This document shows positions 46,553 through 55,732 of a stretch of DNA of 64,000 nucleotides, piece after piece. The translations under genes were made by a program, and so were the position numbers. Below the pieces are notes generated by a model, which saw only the letters and a list, made by a program, of their open reading frames with translations, was not told the DNA's origin and did no database searches. Source of the DNA: Marvinbryantia formatexigens DSM 14469 (GTDB taxonomy: Bacteria > Bacillota > Clostridia > Lachnospirales > Lachnospiraceae); contig NZ_CP102268.1 in assembly GCF_025148285.1 (NCBI RefSeq), positions 1,240,001-1,304,000 of the forward strand, written 5' to 3'. Position 1 is the first letter of the stretch. Each line of letters begins with the position of its first letter.

Positions 46553-47770
46553 TTACATTGTATATGGATTCTCTCCTCTGTAAATCCGCATCAGTTTTTT
46601 CGTATATTCCTCAATATCATCAAAGCGGATGTTCCGGCAGTTCCTGCTATACTGCTTCTGCCTGTCCCTGTCATTCCACAGCTCCCGGATTTTTCTTTTT
46701 AGTTCAGCAGCGTTGCCGCTTTCAAACAATTCGCCGGTCCTTCCAGTCTCAATCAGCTCCGGAATACCGCCGATATCTGCCCCGATAACAGGCGTCCCAT
46801 ACATCTGGCTCTCCATCACGGAAAAAGGACAGTTTTCATACCATTCAGACGGATAAACAGAAAATCTGGCTTCCCGGATAAGCTTTTCCAGCGCCTCTGC
46901 ACGCTGAAAGCCCATATTTTTAATATTGCCAGTCCCGTCAATTTCCTCTTCCAGCGGCCCGGCGCCTGCAAAAACAAATGGGATCTCCGGCAGCTCTCTA
47001 CAGACCCTGAGCAGAGTCCCGATGCCCTTTTCTTTGCTGAATCTTCCAAAGTATAAAACGTAATCTTTTTTCTCTGCGTCATTTCGCTTCACATGGTCCA
47101 CAAAGTTATGCATCATCACTGTCTTCCTGGCAAAAAGAGGATTGCTGTCCATTTTCTCCTTCAAAAACTCTGAGCAGCAAATGATCGTATCGATATACCG
47201 GTAAGCGCCATTCATTTTCCAGAAAACAGCTTCCATTGTACCAATAACCGATTTTGCCATACTGCCATGTATGCATTTCCCCCTGACACAGTTCCAGAAA
47301 TGTCCGCCCAGACACTTTTCACAATTTTCACCCGTATCCGGATTTCTGCACATATGGTTCGGGCACACCAGCTGATAGTCATGCGCCGTAAAAACGATAC
47401 GGCATCTGTTTCCCTCTTTACGCCACTTCTGAATTTCCAGAATAATGCTGGGAGTCAGCTGATAATTGAAATTGTTAAGATGAAGGATTTGCGGCTTAAA
47501 GTCTTCCAGAACCATTCTTAATTTTCTCCGCGCCCCGGCAGAATAGATTGTTTTCAGCGGATATAATATTCCGGACAGCTTTGCTCCGTCATGAAAATCC
47601 ATATTTTCCGTATAAGCATTGACAGCATTCCCAACGCAGCGTCCCTCATGTTCCATTCCAAAATACTGGACCTCATGTCCCTGGCTGCTTATGTATTCTC
47701 CAAGCTTAAAGACATATGTTTCACTGCCGCCATTTTGGTAAAGGAATTTGTTTATCATCAATATCCGCAT
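46553..47770 (-). CDS. Glycosyltransferase family 4
   Basis: 405 residues. GT-B fold: NKFLYQNGGSETYVFKLGEY at the start, YVLYFGRFSKEKGIGTLLRV, PFVFAGAGPLEEEI and the donor-site EWYENCPFSVMESQMYGTPV. An insert with CPNHMCRNPDTGENCEKC and CVRGKC (about residues 137-165) carries six cysteines and may bind zinc; similar inserts occur in some GT4 enzymes. AAAGGAGG before the ATG. Confidence 0.93.
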   Translation of the reverse strand: MRILMINKFLYQNGGSETYVFKLGEYISSQGHEVQYFGMEHEGRCVGNAVNAYTENMDFHDGAKLSGILYPLKTIYSAGARRKLRMVLEDFKPQILHLNNFNYQLTPSIILEIQKWRKEGNRCRIVFTAHDYQLVCPNHMCRNPDTGENCEKCLGGHFWNCVRGKCIHGSMAKSVIGTMEAVFWKMNGAYRYIDTIICCSEFLKEKMDSNPLFARKTVMMHNFVDHVKRNDAEKKDYVLYFGRFSKEKGIGTLLRVCRELPEIPFVFAGAGPLEEEIDGTGNIKNMGFQRAEALEKLIREARFSVYPSEWYENCPFSVMESQMYGTPVIGADIGGIPELIETGRTGELFESGNAAELKRKIRELWNDRDRQKQYSRNCRNIRFDDIEEYTKKLMRIYRGENPYTM

Positions 47771-47840
47771 CTTTATCCTCCTTTAACCTGGTTCCGGCTG
47801 CCGGCTGTCCGTTTTGCCATCATTCTTCTTTACCGTTTTC

Positions 47841-48986
47841 TCATTTCATCTGCTTCTGATATAGCTCCAATGTCCGCCGGGTCACATCATCCCAGTTATA
47901 TTTCCTGCAAATATAATCTGACGCCTGGTCTTTCAGCTTCCGCACCGTTTCCCCATGACTACAGACATACTGGAGCTTCTGACGCAGATCGGAGATATCC
48001 GCCTTCTTAAATACCAGTGCCTTATCCTCTACAACCTCCGTGCATTCTGCGATATCGGAGACAAGACAGCAATTCCCGTAGCTCATCGCTTCCAGAAGGC
48101 TCAGTGACATTCCCTCCAGTTCAGAGGGCAGGCAGTAAACATATGCATTGCTATATAGCTCTTCCAGTATTCTTCCCTGCACGAAACCCGTGAAAAGAAT
48201 CCGTTTGTCTCCTTTCGCAAGTGTTTTTAAATGCTGCACGAATTCAGCTGTATCGGAGCTTCCTCCGGCAATAACCAGCTTTTTATCGGTGTGGACGTTC
48301 CGGAATGCTTCTATCAGACAGACGATACCCTTTTCGGGCACCAGCCGTCCAAGAAACAGAATATAGCTGTCTTTATCCAGCCCATATACTTCTTTTATCC
48401 GCTCCGCCGCGCGAACTGCCGGTCTGTTCACCCCGTTGGGGATAAAGACAGTCTTTCTTCCGTAGGTATTCCAGAAATAACGCCGGGCGCTTTCCGAAAG
48501 CACAATGATTTCATCCGCATATTTTACTGCCATTTTTTCTCCAAATTTTATATACCTTCTGGCAAAGCCCTTCCATTTTGCCCGCTGCCAGTCCAGACCA
48601 TGAACCGTTACAATGCATCTCTTTCCCAGAAGCCGTGGAAGCCACAGCATCACGCAGGAACCCTCTGCGTGAAAATGAACTACATCATACCTGCCGGCAG
48701 CCGCATGGATTGCACCGGACAGGGAAGATGTCACTGCGGCAAAGCCCCTGCGCTGGATGGTAAAGACCTCTCTCAGCTTTATTCCCTTATATTCTTCCGG
48801 AGAATCCCCGTCAAATTCTTTGCCGCTGATAAGATGTCCCAGGCGGTTGTAGCAGGTGACAGAATGCCCGGTCTGCACCATTCTTGTGGACAGCTCTTCT
48901 ACAACAATTTCAATCCCGCCCTCCCTTGACGGAATGCGTTTTTGTCCCAGCATCGCAATATTTAATTTATCTGATTTGTTTCGCAT
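47841..48986 (-). CDS. Glycosyltransferase family 4 (rhamnosyl/galactosyl-type, DUF1972)
   Basis: 381 residues. N-terminal domain IAMLGQKRIPSREGGIEIVV matches the DUF1972 type of capsule transferases; HVVHFH-type stretch VVHFHAEGSCVM, then YILFLGRLVPEKGIVCLIEA and the donor motif PSELEGMSLSLLEAMSYGNC. As second transferase after the priming enzyme it is likely to add the second sugar. Spaced 51 bases from the sugar transferase gene. Confidence 0.92.
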   Translation of the reverse strand: MRNKSDKLNIAMLGQKRIPSREGGIEIVVEELSTRMVQTGHSVTCYNRLGHLISGKEFDGDSPEEYKGIKLREVFTIQRRGFAAVTSSLSGAIHAAAGRYDVVHFHAEGSCVMLWLPRLLGKRCIVTVHGLDWQRAKWKGFARRYIKFGEKMAVKYADEIIVLSESARRYFWNTYGRKTVFIPNGVNRPAVRAAERIKEVYGLDKDSYILFLGRLVPEKGIVCLIEAFRNVHTDKKLVIAGGSSDTAEFVQHLKTLAKGDKRILFTGFVQGRILEELYSNAYVYCLPSELEGMSLSLLEAMSYGNCCLVSDIAECTEVVEDKALVFKKADISDLRQKLQYVCSHGETVRKLKDQASDYICRKYNWDDVTRRTLELYQKQMK

Positions 48987-49037
48987 TACGCATCCCCTGC
49001 CCCGGATTTTCTGCTTTCACCTTTCTCTGAAATTTCT

Positions 49038-50456
49038 TTAGCTCGCGCCTTTCTTTTTCAGAACAACTCCTATCGTCTGAAAAAGAATCTTAAAATCGAG
49101 CCCTATGCTCCATCTGGCAATATATTCCTTGTCCAGTCTGACCACCTCATTAAAATCTGTAATATCGCTTCTCCCATGTACCTGCCACATCCCGGTGATT
49201 CCCGGTCTGATTGCAAGACGTCCCCGGTGTTTTGCTTCGTATTTCTCCCATTCGTCAACAGTGGGCGGTCTTGTCCCTACAAGGCTCATATCGCCTTTTA
49301 ACACATTCCAGAACTGCGGAAATTCATCGATGGAATATTCCCGGATAAATTTCCCGACTCCTTTAATGATTCTCGGATCATTATGCAGCTTAAACATTCT
49401 GCCGTCTTTTATATTATTTTTCTCCATAAATTCCTGCTTTCGCTCTTCAGCATCCATATACATACTCCGGAACTTATACATATAAAATCTTCTTCCATTT
49501 TTCCCCACCCGTTCCTGCCGGAAAAAAACAGGACCGGGAGATTTCACATAGATTGCAGGTCCCATAACCAGGAAAAGAATCCCCGTAATCAGACAGCCCA
49601 CAATGCCTCCGGCTATATCCAGACAGCGTTTCAAAAAAATCTGCACAGGCGTCGCTATGCTGACACTGTCCGATAAAACGGTATATCCCTCTATCTCTTC
49701 TACAAACTGACCTGCCGCAAGATCAGCTGTTTTCGCCAGACTGGTATGAAGCGTCACCCCCATCAGCCTGCATTGTCCGGCAAAATCTTCCGAAACCGAA
49801 CGCTTTCCTGATAAACTGATAAAAACTTCATCGATCCAGTCTGATAATATATAGGACAACGCCGCTTTTTCTCCGATAATGACCGGAATCCCACGAAATG
49901 AGCCTTTTTTATTTTCAGATGAATGAATAAGTGCAATACAGGCAACCCGAAATTCGCTGAAAGGATCCCCCAGGAAATCGCCGGCCAGCGTCTGGTAATT
50001 ACTCTCTTCGCACAACAGCATAACCGACCTCTTTCCTTTCACAGCCCGCGGATGACTTTTCCGCCACTTTTTCAGCAGCAGTCTTCCTGCATATACGAAC
50101 AACACCGCCGTACAGGAAAACAGCATCAGAGCTGCTCTGAAAGCCCGGAACGAAGCCTTCAAAATAAACATATAAAGAAACAGGCTGATTTCTGCCGCAA
50201 ACACGTGAAGCGCCGCAGCCTTAAATTCCTTCCAGTATCCCCGGTGCAGCACGTCTCTATAGTTTTCCGTAAAAAAGCCGGCACAAAGACTGGCCATGCA
50301 TATGTATCCCACCATGATTTTATACATATCGCAATGTATCTCCCATGTCCCATTACGTGCCAGATATGCTATAGCAAATGCCGCCTCCATACACACTACG
50401 TCAACCATCATAAAATCCCAATGCTTCAGCCATTCGGACGTGCTCTTTTTGTACAT
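49038..50456 (-). CDS. Undecaprenyl-phosphate sugar phosphotransferase (priming enzyme)
   Basis: 472 residues. Four to five N-terminal membrane helices, a CoA-binding-like middle and the bacterial sugar transferase domain: KRCLDIAGGIVGCLITGILF, FRQERVGKNGRRFYMYKFRS, ID EFPQFWNVLKGDMSLVGTRP and RPGITGMWQVHGRSD. Starts the repeat unit by moving a sugar-1-phosphate to the lipid carrier. GAGGGGAGA before the ATG. Confidence 0.95.
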   Translation of the reverse strand: MYKKSTSEWLKHWDFMMVDVVCMEAAFAIAYLARNGTWEIHCDMYKIMVGYICMASLCAGFFTENYRDVLHRGYWKEFKAAALHVFAAEISLFLYMFILKASFRAFRAALMLFSCTAVLFVYAGRLLLKKWRKSHPRAVKGKRSVMLLCEESNYQTLAGDFLGDPFSEFRVACIALIHSSENKKGSFRGIPVIIGEKAALSYILSDWIDEVFISLSGKRSVSEDFAGQCRLMGVTLHTSLAKTADLAAGQFVEEIEGYTVLSDSVSIATPVQIFLKRCLDIAGGIVGCLITGILFLVMGPAIYVKSPGPVFFRQERVGKNGRRFYMYKFRSMYMDAEERKQEFMEKNNIKDGRMFKLHNDPRIIKGVGKFIREYSIDEFPQFWNVLKGDMSLVGTRPPTVDEWEKYEAKHRGRLAIRPGITGMWQVHGRSDITDFNEVVRLDKEYIARWSIGLDFKILFQTIGVVLKKKGAS

Positions 50457-50509
50457 TTTCTCTCCCCTCAGATGCTTCCGAAAGAATGATTGTCCTCATG
50501 TTTTTTCTG

Positions 50510-51187
50510 TTATTTTTTATAATAGTCTCCGTAGTACCTTCCATATCCGTAGCCTTTGCTCTTTCGCTCCACCTTGTTTAACACTGCCCCCAGGATACGG
50601 CACCCGCTTTTTTCAATCTGCTCCTTCCCGCGCTTTGCGAGATGATAGCTGGTGACACCGCTTTCCACTACATAGACAACACCATCACATTGCTTTGCAA
50701 CAACAGCGGCGTCAATTACACTTCCAATCGGCGGAGAATCCACAAAAATATAATCATATACCTCCCGCGCGCCATCCAGAAGTGCGGAAAACTTTCCATT
50801 TCCGAGAAGCTCACTCGGATTCGGCGCAGCCGCACCGGAAAGAATAATATGGAAATATGGTATATTCGTCTGACAAAGTACATCCCGCAGCTCTGCCGTT
50901 CCCGCCAGGAAATGACTGAGCCCCTTCACCGTGCGGTCTACACCATATCGGTACTCCAGAGTCGACTTTCGATTATCCGCATCAATCAGAAGGACCTGCT
51001 TGTTATCTTCCGCAAATGCCTGTGCAAGAGAAAACGCCACCGTAGATTTTCCCTCGTTCGGCATGGAGCTTGTGATCGCGATTGCTTTTATATCTTCCCC
51101 GCAAAAAGTAATATTTGTCCGCAGCGCCTTATATGCCTCACGCGATACAGAATCCATTGTTCTTAATTTTTCAAATGCAATCTGCAT
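50510..51187 (-). CDS. cpsD: Capsule tyrosine kinase (CpsD/CapB type)
   Basis: 225 residues. BY-kinase: Walker A SSMPNEGKSTVAFSLAQ near residue 40, Walker A' VLLIDADNRKS, Walker B DYIFVDSPPIG, and a C-terminal tyrosine cluster YGYGRYYGDYYKK that is autophosphorylated. Works with the CpsC membrane protein and is dephosphorylated by CpsB; sets polymer length and amount. Overlaps cpsC by 25 bases. Confidence 0.96.
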   Translation of the reverse strand: MQIAFEKLRTMDSVSREAYKALRTNITFCGEDIKAIAITSSMPNEGKSTVAFSLAQAFAEDNKQVLLIDADNRKSTLEYRYGVDRTVKGLSHFLAGTAELRDVLCQTNIPYFHIILSGAAAPNPSELLGNGKFSALLDGAREVYDYIFVDSPPIGSVIDAAVVAKQCDGVVYVVESGVTSYHLAKRGKEQIEKSGCRILGAVLNKVERKSKGYGYGRYYGDYYKK

Positions 51188-51951
51188 ACTGACGCCCCCT
51201 GATGCTTTTTCTTCCTCGTCTTTTTTCCTCCGGAATCCGGTATATGGTCATCTTTCTCACTCTTCGGAATAACGCCCAGCATATTCAGTCCGAGATATTT
51301 TTCTATATCTTCCTCCGTATTAATCGTGTCATTCATTATAAATGCGGAAATGACAGACACACAGGAAATAATAAATCCCGCCAGAGCTCCCAAAAACGTA
51401 TTTTTCATAATACTTGGGCTGTCCGGATACTGGCTGACATATCCATTCTGGATAATATTGGGTTTCGCCGAATCCATGACTTCTGCCGCTGTATCAATCA
51501 GGATGACTGTAAGCTCGTCGACGATCCGCTTCGCACGCTCCGCGTCTGAATCGGAAACGGTTATCTTCAGAATATGTGTGTCCGTTGTATTCGTCACCTC
51601 GATCGCCTTTTCCAGATTTTCGTACGTCATATCCAGTTCCAGATTTTCAATTACCTGATCCACAACCGGACGGCTTGTCGCAATCATCTGATAGTCTGCT
51701 GTAAGTGCCGTTCCTACCTCCATATTTACAAGAAAAGAGACGTCCAGAGAATCTCCGACGATATAAATCATGCTTGATGAGCTGTACATCGGTGTAATCA
51801 GTATTTTCGTCACGGTAAAAGCTGCTGCCGCGCCTAAAATGACCGCAAAAATAATGACCTTCATTTTATGCAGCAGCGCATAAAAGAGCTCAATCAGATT
51901 TATTCTGATTTCATCATTTTTTAATCCCGGATTATTATTTATTAGTTCCAT
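51163..51951 (-). CDS. cpsC: Wzz/CpsC chain-length and kinase-activator protein
   Basis: 262 residues. Two membrane helices (about 30-50 and 185-205) around an extracytoplasmic Wzz domain (MYSSSSMIYIVGDSLDVSFL ...). The cytoplasmic tail is basic (GGKKTRKKKHQ). Anchors and activates CpsD. The frame is open to 52080 through the end of cpsB; I chose the ATG at 51951 because the earlier one would run inside cpsB. Gap of 41 bases to cpsB. Confidence 0.92.
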   Translation of the reverse strand: MELINNNPGLKNDEIRINLIELFYALLHKMKVIIFAVILGAAAAFTVTKILITPMYSSSSMIYIVGDSLDVSFLVNMEVGTALTADYQMIATSRPVVDQVIENLELDMTYENLEKAIEVTNTTDTHILKITVSDSDAERAKRIVDELTVILIDTAAEVMDSAKPNIIQNGYVSQYPDSPSIMKNTFLGALAGFIISCVSVISAFIMNDTINTEEDIEKYLGLNMLGVIPKSEKDDHIPDSGGKKTRKKKHQGASVCRLHLKN

Positions 51952-51992
51952 CTGCTTCTTGTCCTGCTCTCTCTTTATTATCTGAATTTTTC

Positions 51993-52718
51993 TCAGATAT
52001 ATTGATTTCTTATAAGCGCCCCCGCATTCTCCCGGAACAGACTGCTCTGGTATTCTCCAGAAATGTGTCCGGTCATCCATGTCGCAGCCTTCCGGATTGC
52101 CGGAGTCCTGTACTGCATATCATGTGCATCCGTACCGAGAAATGTAATCATCCCGTTTTCAACCAGTTTCCTGCACCATCGCGTATGTGGATGGAGTGAA
52201 TTTCCGAGCACACCGCCAGCGTTTAATTGAAAGCAGGCATCCAGCTCCTTCAGTTCCAGAAAAAGCTCCGGCTTTCCTTTAAGACTCTGGTACCTCTCTA
52301 CATGCGCAATGACCGGAAAAAGCCGCATCTGCCTCAGTTCTCTCACCGCCCGGTAAATTTCCCTGTAGCTGGCAGAAGTATCAAATTCCACAAGAAGATA
52401 CCTTGTGCCGCACATCGTATGTATTTTCCCTTTGCGTATATCCTCCGCTACTCCCGGCGTATAATACACTTCATTCCCCAGATAAAGATGCAGCTCCCTG
52501 AATGATTCTCCTGCCTTTGCCTGCAGCTTTGCAAAAAGCTGGTCCAGGTCTTCCGGCCGGTACTGGTTTTCTCCCCGGACATAATGAGGCGTAAGAAAAA
52601 GATGCCGGATCCCCTCGTCATATGCCATAGAAAGCATCTTCATGGAAACCTCCATATTCGGCGAACCATCGTCAACTCCCGGCAGAATATGGCTGTGAAT
52701 ATCCACAAATCTGCACAA
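51993..52718 (-). CDS. cpsB: Manganese-dependent tyrosine phosphatase (CpsB/CapC)
   Basis: 241 residues. PHP-domain metal ligands: DIHSHILPGVDDG, FLTPHYV, IAHVERY and LGTDAHD. Removes phosphate from CpsD. The start is TTG at 52718, supported by AGGAGAGG 8 bases upstream. First gene of the 14-gene operon, behind the promoter at 52803-52832. Confidence 0.95.
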   Translation of the reverse strand: MCRFVDIHSHILPGVDDGSPNMEVSMKMLSMAYDEGIRHLFLTPHYVRGENQYRPEDLDQLFAKLQAKAGESFRELHLYLGNEVYYTPGVAEDIRKGKIHTMCGTRYLLVEFDTSASYREIYRAVRELRQMRLFPVIAHVERYQSLKGKPELFLELKELDACFQLNAGGVLGNSLHPHTRWCRKLVENGMITFLGTDAHDMQYRTPAIRKAATWMTGHISGEYQSSLFRENAGALIRNQYI

Positions 52719-52802
52719 ACCTAAATCCTCTCCTGTTTACATAGTAACTTATTAATTTACAACATTTTTAACAAAAAACGCTTTTTAGTCATCTTTGGGA
52801 TA

Positions 52803-52832
52803 ATTATATACGTTTTCGCATGTTAGTGTCAA
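52803..52832 (-). promoter_or_regulatory. Promoter of the capsule operon
   Basis: On the minus strand TTGACA (52827-52832), an 18-base spacer and TATAAT (52803-52808). It lies 85 bases before cpsB. No invertible repeats flank it, so simple promoter inversion as a switch is not supported. Confidence 0.8.
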
Positions 52833-52978
52833 TAAAAAATACCCATCTTTGAGGTAAAAATGGAAGGAAATATGGGAAATATGAAAAAATGAACAGAAAT
52901 AAAAAAACAGGCGTAAAAAGCAAAAAAATATGCGCCATACACAGGACACATATAAGAACGCACAAAAGGGGCTGCATT

Positions 52979-53254
52979 ATGAAATTATATCCATACAAAA
53001 ACGGAAAATATAATGCTTCCGGATGTAAGATCCGGGAGCTTCGTAAAAAATCGAATCTGTCTCAGGAACAGCTTGCCGCAAAACTGCAACTTGCCGGACT
53101 AAATATCAATCAGAAAGCTATCAGCAGGATTGAAACAGGCGACCGGGTTATTCCGGACTTTGAACTATTATATATTTCTAAAGTTTTAAGCTGTTCTATA
53201 TCTACACTGCTTGAAGCCGATGAAAATGAAAATAAAGAAATATCCGGCGTCTGA
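52979..53254 (+). CDS. Small XRE-family regulator divergent from the capsule operon
   Basis: 91 residues: a single HTH_3 domain (about 16-75: IRELRKKSNLSQEQLAAKLQ ... INQKAISRIETGDRVIPDFE) and a short acidic end. AAAGGGG before the ATG at 52979. The gene points away from cpsB and its promoter region is shared, so control of the capsule operon is possible. There is no ligand domain, so regulation would have to come from elsewhere. Confidence 0.85.
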   Translation: MKLYPYKNGKYNASGCKIRELRKKSNLSQEQLAAKLQLAGLNINQKAISRIETGDRVIPDFELLYISKVLSCSISTLLEADENENKEISGV

Positions 53255-53383
53255 TGGGCGGCTGGACCAGATGCCAGAATGGGAGCAAAGAAACGGCACA
53301 GCCGCAATAGACGGGTCCGCAAAATACCGGGGCGATCCGAATAGCTGTTTTCGAGCGGAGATCCGGATTCCATGCCTCCATTT

Positions 53384-53475
53384 TTCGGCATTTTGGCATT
53401 TATTTTTTCGGTAATTTGGCAGTAAATTTTTCGGCATTTTGGCTGATTATCTTTCGGTATTCTGGCATTCCAAGT
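53384..53475. repeat. Four tandem 23-bp repeats after the XRE gene
   Basis: Units begin TTCGG at 53384, 53407, 53430 and 53453, each followed by an (A/T)TTTGGC or TTCTGGC block. The exact 23-base period is close to two helical turns, as in iterons or multi-site operators. The rest of 53255-53556 shows no gene. Confidence 0.85.
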
Positions 53476-53556
53476 ATCCCGTTACCCGCTTAACATTGGT
53501 ACCGTGGAAATGCACTGCCAGATATAGCTTTTGGAGCCATCCGGACCTGTTTTCTG

Positions 53557-53758
53557 TTATTTCTTTTTCGCTGACACCAACAGCATCATTGGGCGGCGCA
53601 TTTCGTCCCTCATCCCGGCAAGGTCCATCATTTCCTCTGGCGGCTGCGGTTCTATGACATGCTGGAGCGTAAATCCGTTTTTCAGCAGCGTTTCCAGATA
53701 TGTCGTCAGTGTTCTGTGATATTTGGTCACTTTTTCGCCCAGGAATATTTGTTTTCTT
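53557..53758 (-). pseudogene. C-terminal remnant of a SAM-dependent methyltransferase
   Basis: The minus-strand frame reads KVTKYHRTLTTYLETLLKNG, then VIEPQPPEEMMDLAG and MRRPMMLLVSAKKK, stop at 53557. This is the familiar end of small class I methyltransferases (YHRPLSTY...VVEP.P...RRP..LL..A). The SAM-binding part is missing: upstream lies the end of yjbR in another frame. A decayed gene is the best reading. Confidence 0.75.
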
Positions 53759-54115
53759 TCACGTTCTGCCCTCCGCTTGCGGGCGCTTCCCGGTAATCAA
53801 ATCGTAGCTCTCCGCAATCATCCTGCGGATTTCTTCATCCGGAACAGTCCCGTCCAGAATAATGGAGTTCCAGTGCTCCTTGTTCTGATGATATCCCGGC
53901 AGCACAGATGGATAAGCTTCTCTCCAGAAATCGCGCCACTGCGGGTCCACCTTTACATTCACCCATATGTGACCGTTTCTTTCATATGTCCACGCAAATG
54001 CTTTTTTGTTTCTGCGGTAGCGCAGAAGCACCCAGTTTTCATCATGAAACGGCGCGTCCACATATACCTCCGGAAACGTCAGACCAAAATCCAGCACTTC
54101 TTTCCGCTCTTTCAT
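53759..54115 (-). CDS. YjbR/MmcQ-family protein
   Basis: 118 residues. Family pattern: LTFPEVYVDAPFHDENWVLL, KAFAWTYERNGHIWVNVKVD, YHQNKEHWNSIILDGTVPDE. CyaY-like fold, sometimes described as DNA-binding; actual role unclear. AAGGAGA before the ATG. Its 3' end meets the methyltransferase remnant. Confidence 0.92.
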   Translation of the reverse strand: MKERKEVLDFGLTFPEVYVDAPFHDENWVLLRYRRNKKAFAWTYERNGHIWVNVKVDPQWRDFWREAYPSVLPGYHQNKEHWNSIILDGTVPDEEIRRMIAESYDLITGKRPQAEGRT

Positions 54116-54144
54116 CAGAAATCTCCTTTCCTTTTACCAGGCTC

Positions 54145-54175
54145 ATAATTGCTGCAATATTTCTCCGATATCCCC
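54145..54175. repeat. 31-bp direct repeat, outer copy
   Basis: Identical over 31 bases to 55735-55765, which is the 3' end of the sirtuin gene. Translated on the minus strand it repeats the sirtuin ending GEILQQL and stop. It lies between yjbR and the AlbA_2 gene. Confidence 0.93.
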
Positions 54176-54206
54176 CGGTGTGTAATATTTATTACGCATC
54201 ATTTTA

Positions 54207-55553
54207 TTATTTAATAACAGTGTAATTGGTGTTTCTTGCTTTTCCATTCTGCTTTAGCAGGTTGCTTTTTACCATTTTCCTAAGAACTCTGGAAGCGGTA
54301 GACGTGCTTACTTCAAGCAATTTGATTACATCATTTCTTGTAATAGCGCCATGAGAGCGGGCATATTCCAAGACCCTTTCTTCATTGCCCAGGCTTTTTT
54401 CGGTCCCGGCAACAGAGCCTTTGATTGATTCTGCTTTCGGTGCAGATACCTTTCCCGTTTCATATTTCGCATTAATGTTAGGCAGTATGATTTTAAAGGC
54501 ATTTTTGGTTGTTTCAATCGAAGGCTTTTCTTCCACATCTTTATATGCCCTCATAATCTTTCCCATTCCAGTACCGTAAGCCTCAATCAGATGTAACCGG
54601 TAGAATACGTTCGCAAGGTCCTGATTTCTGCATACCGAAATGCCTACCATAATATCCTCCAGGTCAATTCCCGGCATCAGTCCGCCAATAGATACAAATT
54701 CAATCCGGTCAGCATAAATACTGATAAGCGAACTTGCGCTAAAGGAATAATCCCGGTGAACCAGCAGATTCAGCAATGCTTCCCTGACGGCGATTTCCGG
54801 GTAATCCCTAACATCAATTCTATACAGCTTTTCTATGGTTGCACGGGTTTGATTACGAAAGTCAATATAATCATAAACCTCATTCATTTGCTGCATCAGC
54901 GACCCGGCAAATTCCCGGCGATCCTTAAAAATTGTCTGATCTGTTCCCTGAAAAACAGCGACTTTAATCGTATGGACGCATTGTTCGGACAGAAGCAGAC
55001 CTAAGTTGGTATAAAGATTATCGTGGTCAATCAGCTTCAAAGTACGCATTTGCTGTAAGCCAAACTCCACTTTCCGAAGAGCAAATTCCTTTTTTGCAGC
55101 TTCAAAGGTGAGTTCCTGATTTAAGCAGCGCATAGCCTCAAAACGGTCTCCATCCGTTTCCTTAATCATACGGCGGATCGCCGTGTCGGTGGCAGGAACA
55201 GAAGAATATCCCTGTCTGACATATACGCCCTCCGGACGCATCCCCTTTTTAGCAATATAATAGGGGCGGTCCGTTCCACGCTGAACTTCCACCGCGACAA
55301 TTTCTTTGCCATCTTCCTCTATTGTTTTATAATGCAGAAACATCGTCACATCGGGCTTAATTGCATCCCTTACCATATTGCTGATCTGCAAAGAAACACC
55401 GTCAGGATCATCAAGTCCGGCTACTGTGCCATCATCCCGGATGCCAATATACAGTTTGCCGCCATCACAGTTCGCAAAAGCAATGATTTCCTTTTTTATA
55501 TCATCTACGACAGCTTCCTTCAGCTCTACGGTTTCACTCTCCCGAAAAAACAT
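54207..55553 (-). CDS. AlbA_2 (Schlafen-like) ATP-binding protein with C-terminal winged HTH
   Basis: 448 residues. N-terminal AlbA_2 domain: RESETVELKEAVVDDIKKEI, AFANCDGGKLYIGIRDDGTV; then the HATPase_c_4-like middle with REALLNLLVHRDYS, and HLIEAYGTGMGKIMRAY. The last 60 residues form a winged HTH (AITRNDVIKLLEVSTSTASR). The family includes transcription-linked regulators and proteins of defence neighbourhoods; function unproven. Start 55553 fits AAAGGAG; an ATG at 55574 does not. The gene is flanked by a 31-bp direct repeat and has a large palindrome in its promoter. Confidence 0.9.
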   Translation of the reverse strand: MFFRESETVELKEAVVDDIKKEIIAFANCDGGKLYIGIRDDGTVAGLDDPDGVSLQISNMVRDAIKPDVTMFLHYKTIEEDGKEIVAVEVQRGTDRPYYIAKKGMRPEGVYVRQGYSSVPATDTAIRRMIKETDGDRFEAMRCLNQELTFEAAKKEFALRKVEFGLQQMRTLKLIDHDNLYTNLGLLLSEQCVHTIKVAVFQGTDQTIFKDRREFAGSLMQQMNEVYDYIDFRNQTRATIEKLYRIDVRDYPEIAVREALLNLLVHRDYSFSASSLISIYADRIEFVSIGGLMPGIDLEDIMVGISVCRNQDLANVFYRLHLIEAYGTGMGKIMRAYKDVEEKPSIETTKNAFKIILPNINAKYETGKVSAPKAESIKGSVAGTEKSLGNEERVLEYARSHGAITRNDVIKLLEVSTSTASRVLRKMVKSNLLKQNGKARNTNYTVIK

Positions 55554-55588
55554 AGCGCCAGCTCCTTTATGCATTCGTTGGATATATT

Positions 55589-55647
55589 ATATCAAATCGG
55601 GTCAATCGAGTCAATATAGCTGACTCGATTATGACCCGATTTGATAT
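55589..55647. promoter_or_regulatory. 59-bp palindrome upstream of the AlbA_2 gene
   Basis: Arms ATATCAAATCGGGTCA-ATCGAGTCA and TGACTCGAT-TATGACCCGATTTGATAT are inverted copies with one 2-base bulge around a 7-base centre (ATATAGC). It lies 36 bases before the start codon, so it could be an operator bound by the protein's own winged HTH. It would also fold into a long hairpin in RNA. Confidence 0.88.
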
Positions 55648-55732
55648 GATATTTCCATTATTCCTGTAATTGAGTGAAATCATAAACATCCAAAGAAATG
55701 CTGTTTTCAGATGTAGAATAATATTTTCTGTC

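Noticed and set aside
52719-52978. Possible invertible promoter for capsule phase variation
   Set aside because: No inverted repeats flank the promoter and no small invertase gene is nearby; the serine recombinases at 1-5.9 kb are of the large element-moving type.
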